A DNA stretch of 64,000 bases from Pseudomonadota bacterium (GCA_021325365.1 JAJPHF010000083.1:1-64000); one strand, 5' to 3'. Positions 24,370 to 32,751 are shown, counted from the stretch's first letter. Numbers and translations are program-made. The notes: generated by a model from the letters alone, not told the origin.

Positions 24370-24738
24370 ATGGCACGCGCGGTGGTGGTGCTGAGCGACG
24401 ACGACATGTCGCTGGCGATGATCCACCTCAACCTGGCGCGGCGTGGCTACTCCGTGCTGCTGGCGCTACTGGAGCACGTCGCCCAGGGCTGGTCCCCGCC
24501 TGCGAGCCCGGACCTGCTAATCGTCGACCTGGCCGCGCCGGAGCCGCGGTGCTGGGAAATCACGGCCTGGGTGCGCGCGCTCCCGTGGGCCAGCCGCGTG
24601 CGGCTGCTCGTGCTCAACCCCTGCTGGCCCGATGCGGCCTGGCTGGCGCGGCTGGCCGCCCATCGCCACCTCCGCAAGCCGTTCGCGGTCGACCATCTAA
24701 TGGCGGCCGTAGAGGACGCGCTGGCCGCCGCCCCCTGA
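24370..24738 (+). CDS. Stand-alone receiver-like protein
   Basis: The protein has 122 residues from ATG 24370, with AGGAG upstream. It has receiver features: acidic SDDDM at 9-13, Asp53 in LLIVDLAAPEP and Lys103 in HLRKPFAVDHL. The conserved Thr/Ser is weak, and loops are shorter than usual. There is no output domain. It lies 255 bases after the response regulator on the same strand. It could act as a phosphate sink or a CheY-like adaptor for the kinase, or be a degenerate receiver. Confidence 0.75.
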   Translation: MARAVVVLSDDDMSLAMIHLNLARRGYSVLLALLEHVAQGWSPPASPDLLIVDLAAPEPRCWEITAWVRALPWASRVRLLVLNPCWPDAAWLARLAAHRHLRKPFAVDHLMAAVEDALAAAP

Positions 24739-24778
24739 TCGCCCCCCAGAAGACCTCCGATTCGGCTCCTGGCGCGGG

Positions 24779-24985
24779 TCACGCTGCATCGGGAGGGGGC
24801 GCACGCCGCGGACGGCCGGGCTTCCCGCGGAGGCTCGCCCGCCACGCCTCGATGTCGTCGCCCGTGTAGAGCGGTGGAGGCGGCGGGTAGACGACCTCAC
24901 CGCACCACAAGCAGGTCAGTTCCCCGTCATAGCCCTTCGCCATCTGGCCGTTGCAGCGTCCGCAGCGCACGATCGGGTTCGGCAT
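24779..24985 (-). CDS. Small zinc-ribbon protein
   Basis: The protein has 68 residues from ATG 24985, preceded by GGAGGT at good spacing; an in-frame ATG at 25015 lacks a ribosome site. Two CxxC knuckles (VRCGRCNGQ and LTCLWCGEV, 16 residues apart) form a zinc ribbon. A Pro-rich stretch and a basic tail follow. The function is unknown, possibly nucleic-acid or protein binding. Confidence 0.65.
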   Translation of the reverse strand: MPNPIVRCGRCNGQMAKGYDGELTCLWCGEVVYPPPPPLYTGDDIEAWRASLRGKPGRPRRAPPPDAA

Positions 24986-25073
24986 CCGCACTGTCACCTC
25001 CAGGTGGGTCATCATCAGCCTACGAGCGAACGGCTAACGGGCAGTTAGCCGGATGCTAAAGAACTGCTGTGGT

Positions 25074-25150
25074 CCGTAGAGCCCCGCCAACCGAGGCGGG
25101 GTACAATCAGACCTGGCGGCGTCGCACCGCCCATCTGCGGGACTCTACGG
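25074..25150 (+). ncRNA. Candidate structured leader RNA (three-way junction)
   Basis: CCGTAGAG (25074-25081) pairs with CTCTACGG (25143-25150). Inside lie a 7-bp perfect hairpin (CCCCGCC, loop AACCGA, GGCGGGG) and a 5-bp hairpin (GGCGG, 7-base loop, CCGCC). A GGCC...GGCC hairpin at 25149-25166 would compete with the closing helix. A TACAAT at 25102 could instead be a -10 box. It lies about 50 bases before the first gene of the next run. No known riboswitch class is recognised. Confidence 0.4.
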
Positions 25151-25202
25151 CCAGGGTCACCCGGCCAAACTGGTGGGGCAGCCCGGAGCGGGAGAGCTGA
25201 CC

Positions 25203-25418
25203 ATGAGCAGCGAAATCGGCCCCGACAGCATTGGCCCGGACTGGGCCCTGGAGCAGGCGCGGCGCAACGCCGAGCACGCGCGCACTTTGGCCGCGTGGCG
25301 GCAGGAAGTCGCCGCGGGCTACGGGGTAGCCCCGCGGGAGGGCGCCGCGCAGCCGCCCAGTTGGCGTGCGCGCCTACTCGGGAAGCTGCGGACGTTACTC
25401 ATGCTCGGGAAGCCTTGA
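25203..25418 (+). CDS. Small uncharacterised protein
   Basis: The protein has 71 residues from ATG 25203, with GGGAGAG nearby. It is mostly helical and charged (ALEQARRNAEHARTLAAWRQEV), then basic, ending LLGKLRTLLMLGKP. There is no signal peptide. Its stop overlaps the next start (TGATG), so the two are coupled. No family is recognised. Confidence 0.6.
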   Translation: MSSEIGPDSIGPDWALEQARRNAEHARTLAAWRQEVAAGYGVAPREGAAQPPSWRARLLGKLRTLLMLGKP

Positions 25419-25795
25419 TGCACACCCGTGCGCTCAGCCTCCTCGCTCTCGCTGCTTGGAGTGTGGTGAGTTCGCCGATGTCATCTAACCCGCTCAGAGC
25501 GCCGATGGGACCGGACGAGGAGAGAGCCGTGCAGGTTGCCTTGGACGACCTGCGGCTCTCGCTCGGCGGAGACTTTGACGAATCGGAGCTGCGCGGCACT
25601 CGGGTAGAAGTTCGGCCGTCTGCGTCGGGATGGCTCGTCATCTTCTACGGGTCTGCCGTGGCGCGGGGTCTATTCTTCGCACCCGCCCTGTACGCTTGCG
25701 TCGAGCGAACGGGCTGGATAGTCACGAAACGCGGGGCGGCGACCCCAGAGTCGGACTGGCAGCCCTGCGACGAGTCTGGCCCGAGAGGAGATTAG
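25418..25795 (+). CDS. Small secreted or lipid-free exported protein of unknown function
   Basis: The protein has 125 residues from ATG 25418 (overlapping TGATG). A signal-peptide-like start (MHTRALSLLALAAWSVVSS) leads into a domain of about 95 residues. That domain has DEERAVQVALDDLRLSLGGDFDESELRG, a strand-rich middle (GWLVIFYGSAVARGLFFAPALYACV) and two Cys. The family is unknown. The next gene starts one base after its stop. Confidence 0.6.
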   Translation: MHTRALSLLALAAWSVVSSPMSSNPLRAPMGPDEERAVQVALDDLRLSLGGDFDESELRGTRVEVRPSASGWLVIFYGSAVARGLFFAPALYACVERTGWIVTKRGAATPESDWQPCDESGPRGD

Positions 25796-25796
25796 G

Positions 25797-26585
25797 ATGT
25801 CTATCCGCGCCATCATCCTTACCGCACTCATCGCGTCCTGCGTATCGTCGCTGGTGACGCTGACCGCGGCGCTGCTGGTCTTGGCGCCCACGATCCGCGC
25901 GGCGCCTGATTCTCAGGCCGCCCAGTCCGTTGTGCGGGCCGAGCGGTTCGAGCTGACCGACCGCTCCGGGGCAGTGCGGGCCATTATCGGGGCAGATGTG
26001 CTCCCGACCTCGCCTGACCTGTCCGCCGGTCAGGTCGCTCTGACTGGCTCCCACGTCGGGATGGTGCTGCAAGACCCTGCTGGGCGGCCACGCTTCGCGG
26101 CCATCGTCAACGAGCGTGGCGCGTCTACCGTGGCTCAGCTAGACAGCAACGGCCGCGCTCGCCACTCACTCTTCCTGGACGAGGGAGGTCCGTCGGGCCT
26201 GAACATGCAGGATGCGCGAGGGTACGGCGGCATCGCGTTGGCCGTCCCTGTCAACTCCTCGCCTGGCATGGTCATCACCGACTCGGACGCCCGCCTGCGG
26301 GTGATGCTCGGCGCCGCCCGAGACGGTACGGCCGGCCTGCAGCTGAGCGGCGCTTCGCCCCAGTCAGGAGTCGCGCTCCTGGCAGGTGACAACGGGACCG
26401 CTCTCATTTCGCTCGGTGAGGTAGGTGGGCGAGGGGTCACGCTGGCAGTACCCGATGAGGGCACGCGCATTCGCTTACGCGATGACCTTAGCCGGACCCG
26501 ATTGGACCTGGGGGTCGGAGCGGATGGTGTCCCGTACACGGCAATGTTGGACGAGGCGGGGACGCCCATCTGGCAGGCCCCGTGA
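25797..26585 (+). CDS. Secreted or membrane-anchored repeat protein
   Basis: The protein has 262 residues from ATG 25797. The N-terminal hydrophobic segment (IILTALIASCVSSLVTLTAALLVLA) is a signal anchor. The rest is a repeating D..G..R..(I/L)....G...L.L pattern with units of about 20-25 residues, for example LTDRSGAVRAIIG, LDSNGRARHSLFL and ITDSDARLRVMLG. This fits a beta-solenoid or propeller-like surface protein. No enzyme motif is seen. It lies in a tight run with the genes on either side. Confidence 0.65.
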   Translation: MSIRAIILTALIASCVSSLVTLTAALLVLAPTIRAAPDSQAAQSVVRAERFELTDRSGAVRAIIGADVLPTSPDLSAGQVALTGSHVGMVLQDPAGRPRFAAIVNERGASTVAQLDSNGRARHSLFLDEGGPSGLNMQDARGYGGIALAVPVNSSPGMVITDSDARLRVMLGAARDGTAGLQLSGASPQSGVALLAGDNGTALISLGEVGGRGVTLAVPDEGTRIRLRDDLSRTRLDLGVGADGVPYTAMLDEAGTPIWQAP

Positions 26586-26601
26586 GATGGAGGGGAACAC
26601 A

Positions 26602-27087
26602 ATGCGCCTCCTGCTCATCGTACTTACCGCGGCCCTGGTAGCCTCGGTGCCCGTTCCTGTGGCGGCCCAGCGATCGGACCAGGACTTATTCAGCGGATTC
26701 GTGGACGAGCTGGGTGGGCTCCAGGTTGGTGGGCTCTATGCGATCAACCTGGGGGAGTCGTCGTTCCGCGTCGCCAAAGTGCTGGCGCTGAACCGACAGG
26801 CGGTCCATGTGCGGGTGTACGGCAACCACTACGCCTCGCCCCCAGGCGACATCGACCCCGCCGAACTGGACATCCGGGCCTCCGGGGACCCGCAGGGATG
26901 GGGCATCGGCCATCTCCCGCTGACCTGGGACCTATTCGCCTCGTGGCAGCCTCACTTCCTCCGGGCCGCTGAAGTGACGGCCGAGGAACTCGACGGCTTT
27001 CACGAATGGCAGCACGCTCGGGGCGGTGTGTTCGCCGGGCCGGGCGGCCGGCAGGCCATACTCCGGCTGCTCTCGGTCGGGCCATGA
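26602..27087 (+). CDS. Secreted protein of unknown function
   Basis: The protein has 161 residues from ATG 26602, with an AGGGG site; an ATG at 26587 is also in frame. The signal peptide is MRLLLIVLTAALVASVPVPVAAQ. The mature domain is about 138 residues with strands (LYAINLGESSFRVAKVLALN, AVHVRVYGNHYA) and a Trp-rich middle (GWGIGHLPLTWDLFASWQPHF). A short open frame starts at 27084 in an ATGA overlap but runs into the next gene in the wrong frame, so I do not call it. Confidence 0.6.
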   Translation: MRLLLIVLTAALVASVPVPVAAQRSDQDLFSGFVDELGGLQVGGLYAINLGESSFRVAKVLALNRQAVHVRVYGNHYASPPGDIDPAELDIRASGDPQGWGIGHLPLTWDLFASWQPHFLRAAEVTAEELDGFHEWQHARGGVFAGPGGRQAILRLLSVGP

Positions 27088-27177
27088 CGCCGATGCGCGA
27101 GGTGCTGCACGGGCGCTACCTGCACGCCGGGCCGACCGACAGCATGATGTGGTACTTGGACAGGCGAGGGGGCGTTC

Positions 27178-28020
27178 ATGCGGTTAGTGCGCGACGCAGA
27201 CCGATACGAGCCAATCACTTTCGGCGATCTCCTTGTGGGTCCTCCCGTGTTCTTGCTGGACGAGTACCCGGACGGAGTGCATGTGGCGATGAAGGCGGGC
27301 TGGTACACGGCGATCTGGAACCGTCACTCTGGCCGGATCGCCTGGGGGCCAAAGCCGGCCGATGGCCTCTGCTGGCTGCCTGGTGGCCGAGAGTTCGTGC
27401 TGGCGCGATTCTACGTGATCGAGCGCGTCACGTGGCCCGCGGGGACGTGTGTGAGCACGTGCAGCGTCGAGCACCCAGGATGGCCTCATGAAGTAATTCC
27501 CTCCCCTCGCGGCGACCTGGCGGCCTTCGTCTGGCTGGAGCAGGACAAGGCGGGGTTCGAGCTGGTGGCGATCCGCCCCGAGGGAGATCGGCAACTCCAG
27601 GGGGCAGGGTACGAGACGAAGGCTCACCACATCAGCACGCTGGCGTTCAGTCCCGACGGCCGCTTCCTGGTGCTGCCGTGCGGCTGGTTCGCCTGGTGGA
27701 ATGACGAGCATAACGAGAGCGTGCCGTGCCCCGGTGGCCGCTGGCGGGTGGGACACGTCCTCGTGCGGGACCTCGACACGGGCACGAGTCAGGAAATCCC
27801 CGTCGACGAAGACGTGCCAGCGGGATGGCTCCCGCCCGAGGGCGAGGCGGACGTGTGCGTGGACGTACCGATGGGCACGCCGCAGTTCGAGCGCAGCCAG
27901 TCGACTCTGGTCGCGCTCCCCGGCTTCGGCGATCTGCTCCAGGGCGCGCTGGAGTTTGCCGTGCCGCTGCTCACGAGCACGGTGAAGCGATTCTCGATCC
28001 CCGTTGCGCCAGCCGAGTGA
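27178..28020 (+). CDS. Beta-propeller-like protein of unknown function
   Basis: The protein has 280 residues from ATG 27178, behind CGAGGGGGCG. It has no signal peptide. Several segments look like WD40/TolB-type blades: HSGRIAWGPKPADGLCWLPGGREFVLAR, SPRGDLAAFVWLEQDKAGFELVAI and ISTLAFSPDGRFLVLPCGWF. Only three or four blades are evident, so it may be partial or divergent. It is last in the run of small genes that starts at 25203. Confidence 0.6.
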   Translation: MRLVRDADRYEPITFGDLLVGPPVFLLDEYPDGVHVAMKAGWYTAIWNRHSGRIAWGPKPADGLCWLPGGREFVLARFYVIERVTWPAGTCVSTCSVEHPGWPHEVIPSPRGDLAAFVWLEQDKAGFELVAIRPEGDRQLQGAGYETKAHHISTLAFSPDGRFLVLPCGWFAWWNDEHNESVPCPGGRWRVGHVLVRDLDTGTSQEIPVDEDVPAGWLPPEGEADVCVDVPMGTPQFERSQSTLVALPGFGDLLQGALEFAVPLLTSTVKRFSIPVAPAE

Positions 28021-28332
28021 GGGGGCTCCCAGGCGTTGGCCGGCCCCTGCCGACCATACCAGCGGTGACGTAGGCGACCCGTGCGGCCTGCTCGGCCTCC
28101 CTCCCTTTCCTCCGGATGCTGGGCCTGGAGCGCCTGCCACTGCTTCGCCAGCATGTTGGCGAGTACCTCGGCAAGCCCATCAATGGCGGCCGAGTCGAGG
28201 GGCAGGGGGGCTCCGCACAGCCCAAGAGTACTAGCCGCCTGCTTGGTGTGCTGATGCCGTTGCCTCGTGCTCGGATGCGCCGTGAGCGTGCAGAGGCTCG
28301 ACGTCCAGCAACCAGGTCGCGGGCTGGCTGCG
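28021..28332. other. Convergent gap with a possible decayed gene
   Basis: No intact gene is visible. On the minus strand, from about 28200 to 28100, one frame reads protein-like helix (LDSAAIDGLAEVLANMLA, then KQWQALQAQHPEE) with no start codon upstream. A second frame continues with QAARVAYVTAGMVG, as if after a frameshift. It could be a remnant of a small helical protein, or chance. Confidence 0.3.
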
Positions 28333-29565
28333 TCACTCGCTGGCGCTGATCGCGGCTCTGTGAGCGGGCCGATGAGTTCCCAACAGGCCGGCGGCCAGGC
28401 CGACGCTCGCCAGGGAGAGCGCGCCGAGTACCCAGAAGACCGCGCTGACGTCGGCCACGACGAGCAGCGCCCCCATCAGCCCGGGCGCCAGCGACTTTGC
28501 CACCTGCTGGAACACGCGGTCGAGCGACACCACGCCGCCGCGGGTCTCGGGCGGCGCGTTGCGCGTCAGGAGGTTCTTCTGCAGCGGGGAGATGAGGCCG
28601 TTGCCGAGGCCGTAGACGAACAGGCTGCCCGCCACGAAGATCGCAGCGGGCAGCAGGGGAATCACCAGCACGGACACGCCGGCGAGCACGAAGCCGACGA
28701 ACACCAGGTCGACCACGTCGCGGCCCCGCGACAGCCGCCCCACCTGGCTGGCCGTGACCATCGCGCCGATGGCGAAGGCGCCGAACAGCAGCCCGACCTC
28801 GGCCGGCGAGCTACCGCGCGCCAGGGCCAGGTAGATCGGCAGGTAAGTGAAGTAGCCGTAGTCGAGGAAGAAGCGCAGGAAGCCGGCGCTAAAGGCGAGC
28901 AGCAGGCGCGGGCGGCGGCCGATGGCGCCGAAGCTGCCGACGTACGCGCGCAGGTTGGCGTGCTCGGCCGTGCGCGTCTCGGGCAGCCAGGCCAGGCCGA
29001 GGAAGGCCACCGGTAGGGCCAGCGCGAACAAGAAGTACGGGAGCCGCCAGGTGAGCGTGGCCAGGATGCCGGCTACCAGCGGCACGATGGTCAGGCTCAC
29101 GCGGTCGAGCACCACCTTCAGGCCCTGGGCGCTCGTCTCGTGCTCGCCGTGCAAGAGATCGCTGAGCAGGACGATGGTCAGCGGCATGACCGCGCTGGCG
29201 CCGACTCCTTGCAGCGCCCGGAGCGCGAGCACCCACTCGAAGCTGGGCGCCAGCCCCACGCCCGCGCCCGCCAGGCCGAACAGCACCAAGCCGCCGAACA
29301 GCAGCGGGCGGCGGCCGTGCAGGTCAGCGATGGCGCCGGCCACAGGCGCCAGGAAGATCATCGGCACCGTGTAGACGGTGACGACGAGGCCGATAGTGGA
29401 CTTGCTGACGGCAAGCTGCTCCATCATCGGCGGCAGCACGGGGAAGACGAGCTGCACGCCCATAATGCTGGCGACGCTCGTCGCGAACGCCACCACCAGC
29501 CCCCGTTGGATCGCGGCCGGCAGGCCGCCCAGCCCGAACACCGCCCCCATCGAGGGTACCCGCAT
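28333..29565 (-). CDS. MFS transporter (drug:H+ antiporter-like)
   Basis: The protein has 410 residues from ATG 29565, preceded by GGGAGGG; the longer frame upstream has no ribosome site. Twelve membrane helices are expected. The MFS loop 2-3 motif is GAIADLHGRRPLLFGG, and motif C-like ALQGVGASAVMPL lies in helix 4-5. A second-half counterpart is SQVGRLSRGRDVV. This fits an exporter of small molecules. It stands alone on the minus strand, divergent from mgtC. Confidence 0.88.
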   Translation of the reverse strand: MRVPSMGAVFGLGGLPAAIQRGLVVAFATSVASIMGVQLVFPVLPPMMEQLAVSKSTIGLVVTVYTVPMIFLAPVAGAIADLHGRRPLLFGGLVLFGLAGAGVGLAPSFEWVLALRALQGVGASAVMPLTIVLLSDLLHGEHETSAQGLKVVLDRVSLTIVPLVAGILATLTWRLPYFLFALALPVAFLGLAWLPETRTAEHANLRAYVGSFGAIGRRPRLLLAFSAGFLRFFLDYGYFTYLPIYLALARGSSPAEVGLLFGAFAIGAMVTASQVGRLSRGRDVVDLVFVGFVLAGVSVLVIPLLPAAIFVAGSLFVYGLGNGLISPLQKNLLTRNAPPETRGGVVSLDRVFQQVAKSLAPGLMGALLVVADVSAVFWVLGALSLASVGLAAGLLGTHRPAHRAAISASE

Positions 29566-29745
29566 CGGCCCTCCCGTCCACGTCGGCCCGCGCTCGCGCG
29601 ATGGCCCCGCGGCGGTCCCGCGCGCCTGCCGCCCTGGTGTACAGCACGCGGCAGCCACCTGTCGAGGGACGGCGGGCGCGCGATTCGCGCGGGCGGGGTA
29701 GTCTACACTGAGAGTAACAACGGCGCGGAGCGGTAGGGCAAGCGG

Positions 29746-30321
29746 ATGGTCGATCTAGCGCGCCTGCTCGAGCTGGAGCTGATCGGGCGGGTGCTGGTGG
29801 CGTTCGCGCTGGGCGCGGTGATCGGGTTCGAGCGGGAGCGGCGGGCCAAGGTCGCCGGGCTGCGCACGCACATGCTGGTGGCGGGCGGCTCGGCGCTGTT
29901 CACCGTGGCGTCGTACAGCATCTTTGGCGGCGTGAGCGAGGCCTGGGACCCCAGCCGCGTGGCGGCGCAGATCGTGTCGGGCATCGGCTTCCTGGGCGCC
30001 GGGGCGATCATCCAGTCGGGCGGCTCGGTGGCCGGCCTCACCACCGCCGCGAGCATCTGGATGGCCGCCGCGCTCGGCATGGCGGCAGCCGGCGGCGCTT
30101 TCCCACTCGCCGTGGTCAGCACGATCGTGTCCGTGGTCATCCTGCGGCTGCCGCACGCCTGGCTGCGCCCCCGCACGTCGCAGCGCCGCGGCGGCGAGGC
30201 GTCGGGCCTGTTCCCCGGCCAGCGCGCTCGCACCGCCGCCGAAACGCTCACAGGGCGTCGGCCGCCCCAGCGCGCCGGCCGCGGCCCTGCCCGCCACCGC
30301 GTCCGCCCCCCGCACCGGTAG
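29746..30321 (+). CDS. MgtC/SapB family membrane protein
   Basis: The protein has 191 residues from ATG 29746. Four or five membrane helices carry the family hallmarks: VLVAFALGAVIGFERERRAKVAGLRTHMLV, then RVAAQIVSGIGFLGAGAII and GLTTAASIWMAAALGMA. The last 50 residues are a basic, disordered tail. The ACT-like C-terminal domain of true MgtC is missing, which is common in this family. Such proteins are linked to Mg2+ homeostasis and modulation of ATP synthase; the role here is unknown. Confidence 0.9.
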   Translation: MVDLARLLELELIGRVLVAFALGAVIGFERERRAKVAGLRTHMLVAGGSALFTVASYSIFGGVSEAWDPSRVAAQIVSGIGFLGAGAIIQSGGSVAGLTTAASIWMAAALGMAAAGGAFPLAVVSTIVSVVILRLPHAWLRPRTSQRRGGEASGLFPGQRARTAAETLTGRRPPQRAGRGPARHRVRPPHR

Positions 30322-30427
30322 CAGCCCGGCCCCGTGCGACTGCTCCCGTCGGCGCCACGGAGGTGTACTATGGTACCCATCGCGGCATCGGGCTGAGCGA
30401 TGCGCGGAGTGCTGTGGGAGGCTCGGC

Positions 30428-31519
30428 ATGTGGCTGCAATCGTTCCCGCGCGCGTTGGTCGTGCTCGCCGTTAGCCTGCTCGGGCTGATAGCCGGGTGCG
30501 CTCCCGCACCGCGCGCTGCACCGCCGCCCGCCGCGCCCGCAGCCCCGGACGGCAGCACCGGCGCAGCGCCGCAGGCGGCGGCGCCCGCCGCGCCCAGCGC
30601 CCCGGAGGCGCTCCGCCCGCCGCGCGACGCGGTCCGGATCCCCTACTCCGCGTTGAGTCTCTCGATGGTCCCGCACTGGCTCACCTACGACGCCGGGCTC
30701 TACGAGCGCGAGGGCCTCGACGTGACGATGGACTACGTCGCTACGAGCACCACGCTAGCCCCGGCGCTGCTGAACGGCGAGATCCCGATGGCGGACGCCG
30801 GCCAGGAGATCGCCATTGCCTCGACCGTCCAGGGCGGCGACATGGTGGTCGTCACGGCGGGGATGGACCGGGCCTTGTTCTGGCTGTCGGCTGTCCCGAG
30901 CCTGCACACCCCGGCCGACTTGCGGGGCGCGCGACTGGGCATCACCCGCTTCGGCTCGATCTCGGATACGATAGCCCGCTACTATCTGGGCACGATCGGC
31001 CTCCAGCCCGGCGACGACGTGACGATCCTGCAAATGGGCGGCTACCCCGAGAGCGTTGCCGGGTTGCAGACCGGCGCTATCGACGCCGCCATGCTGTCGC
31101 CGCCGAGCGTGTTTCAGGCGCAGCGCAACGGCGCCGTGATGCTGGCGGACATGGGCGATCTGGACCTGCCGATCTACCAGAGCGCGATCGTTACCACGCG
31201 ACGGTTCCTGGCCGACCGACCGGAGACAATGCGCCGCGTTGCTCGAGCCCACGCAGAGGGCTGGCGCCTGCTAGGAGACGAGGCCGCTGCCCTGGCCTCG
31301 CTCAAGCGCTACAGCGGCGAGACGGACGACGACCTACTCGTCGCGACCTACCGCGCCGGCATCCACCGCTTCCCCGACTCGCCGGTGCCCCGTGTGGAGC
31401 CCATCCGCGCGGGCCTCCAACAGCTTGCGGCGCAGGAGCCCGCCGCGTTGCAGATCAGCCCCGAGCAGTTGATCGCCCCTCAGTACATGGCGGACGCGGT
31501 GGCGGCGCTCGGCCGCTGA
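30428..31519 (+). CDS. ABC transporter solute-binding lipoprotein (SsuA/THI5-like)
   Basis: The protein has 363 residues from ATG 30428, with GGGAGG upstream. The lipobox LIAGC places the lipidated Cys at about residue 22, followed by an Ala/Pro-rich linker. The NMT1/SsuA-like fold is marked by HWLTYDAGLYEREGLDVTMDYV, GEIPMADAG, LRGARLGITRFGS and GYPESVAGLQTGAIDAAML. It would bind a small organic solute outside the membrane. No permease or ATPase genes are nearby, and a paralogue follows 80 bases later. Confidence 0.88.
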   Translation: MWLQSFPRALVVLAVSLLGLIAGCAPAPRAAPPPAAPAAPDGSTGAAPQAAAPAAPSAPEALRPPRDAVRIPYSALSLSMVPHWLTYDAGLYEREGLDVTMDYVATSTTLAPALLNGEIPMADAGQEIAIASTVQGGDMVVVTAGMDRALFWLSAVPSLHTPADLRGARLGITRFGSISDTIARYYLGTIGLQPGDDVTILQMGGYPESVAGLQTGAIDAAMLSPPSVFQAQRNGAVMLADMGDLDLPIYQSAIVTTRRFLADRPETMRRVARAHAEGWRLLGDEAAALASLKRYSGETDDDLLVATYRAGIHRFPDSPVPRVEPIRAGLQQLAAQEPAALQISPEQLIAPQYMADAVAALGR

Positions 31520-31536
31520 CGGCGTCCGTGCGCTGC

Positions 31537-31565
31537 TTGACAACCGGCCGGGGCCGTGCCATGCT
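31537..31565 (+). promoter_or_regulatory. Promoter for the second solute-binding gene
   Basis: TTGACA at 31537-31542, a 17-base spacer, then CATGCT at 31560-31565 preceded by TGC. The CCGTGCCA core just before the -10 is identical to that at 237-265. It lies about 35 bases before the ATG. Confidence 0.5.
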
Positions 31566-31599
31566 GGGCCCACCGTAGCGGGAGCGGAAGGAGCCGGCG

Positions 31600-32724
31600 A
31601 TGGAGCGCGTGGGACGTGGGCTGGCGATTGTCGTGCTGCTGGGGTTGGTGGCGTGCGGGCCGGGCTCGGCGCCCGCGCCCGGTGGGGCGGCGAGCGCCGG
31701 CGGGCCCAGCGCCGCCCCGGCCGCGCCGGGCGGGGCGGCCACGCCGGGAGCGGGCGCGAACGCCCTGGCGGCCGCCGACCCCGACCCGAGCGGGGCCGCG
31801 ACGGTGCCGGCGGGGCCGCCGCGCCGGGTGGAGCTGCCGCTGGCGACCGTGTCGGCGACGAACACACCCATCTGGGTGGCCGTGGATTACGGGATCTTCG
31901 CCCAGTACGGGCTGGAGGTCGTCCCCGAGCCGATGGCCGCCGCCACGGCTAGCCAGGCGCTGAGCACCGGCAACGCGCCGGCGGCGATCACCGGCGGCAG
32001 CTCGGTGACGGCCTGGGTGGCTGGCGCGCGCAACCTGGTGTTCGTTGCCGGCCTGATGAACAAGGCGACGTTCCAGGTCCTGGGCGCGCCCGACATCACG
32101 ACCGTCGAGGGGCTGCGCGGCGGCTCCGTCGGGGCGTCGACGGCGGGCTCGACGGCATCGCTCGCGCTCATCGAGTCGTTGCGCCGCTACGGTCTGGAAG
32201 TGGACCGCGATTGGGGCATCATCTACCTGCGCGAGGACCCGGCGCGCGTGGCGGCGCTGGCGAGCGGGGCCGTGCAGGGCGTCGTGCTGAACACTCCGTT
32301 CACCGAGCAGGCGCAGGCGCAGGGCGCCAACATCCTGATCGACATGCGCGACCAGAACATCGAGATGCTGTCGCTGAACGTGGCCACGACGCGCGAGCAG
32401 GTCGCGCAAGACCCCGACCTGCTGCGCCGCTTCGTGATGGGCTACGTGGACGGCATGCAGTTCGCGCGCGACCACCACGACGAGGCGATCGCCTCGCTGA
32501 TGCGCGGCACGCGCACCGACAACCGCGCCGATGCCGAGAACGCCTATCAAATCAACCGCGACGCCTGGAGCCCGCGCCTGTCGGTAAAGGGCGTGCAGGC
32601 AATTCTCGACAGCACCGACCATCCGGACGCCCGCTCGGCCCAGGCGACCGACCTGATCGACGACCGCTTCCTGCGCGAGCTAGAGGCCAGCGGCTGGCTG
32701 GCGGCGCACTACCGCGGCCCGTGA
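31600..32724 (+). CDS. ABC transporter solute-binding lipoprotein (SsuA/THI5-like)
   Basis: The protein has 374 residues from ATG 31600, with GGAAGGAG upstream. The lipobox is GLVAC (Cys near 20), then a Gly/Ala/Pro linker to residue 68. Fold markers are TPIWVAVDYGIFAQYGLEVVPEP, GNAPAAITGGSSV, LRGGSVGASTAG and VAALASGAVQGVVLN. It is related to the preceding gene but clearly diverged, so the ligand probably differs. It has its own promoter and no transporter partner genes. Confidence 0.88.
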   Translation: MERVGRGLAIVVLLGLVACGPGSAPAPGGAASAGGPSAAPAAPGGAATPGAGANALAAADPDPSGAATVPAGPPRRVELPLATVSATNTPIWVAVDYGIFAQYGLEVVPEPMAAATASQALSTGNAPAAITGGSSVTAWVAGARNLVFVAGLMNKATFQVLGAPDITTVEGLRGGSVGASTAGSTASLALIESLRRYGLEVDRDWGIIYLREDPARVAALASGAVQGVVLNTPFTEQAQAQGANILIDMRDQNIEMLSLNVATTREQVAQDPDLLRRFVMGYVDGMQFARDHHDEAIASLMRGTRTDNRADAENAYQINRDAWSPRLSVKGVQAILDSTDHPDARSAQATDLIDDRFLRELEASGWLAAHYRGP

Positions 32725-32751
32725 GCCGCTAAGCTGCCGGTGCAGGTTGAT

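Noticed and set aside
25074..25150. tRNA, possibly selenocysteine tRNA, because of the 77-base length and 8-bp closing stem
   Set aside because: No T-loop TTCRA motif, no anticodon arm and no CCA-type end. It is kept only as a structured-RNA candidate.
27084..27491. Separate gene starting in an ATGA overlap at 27084
   Set aside because: The first 30 residues look plausible, but the frame then runs antiparallel in sense to the better-supported gene at 27178 and loses protein character; at most a frameshifted N-terminus.
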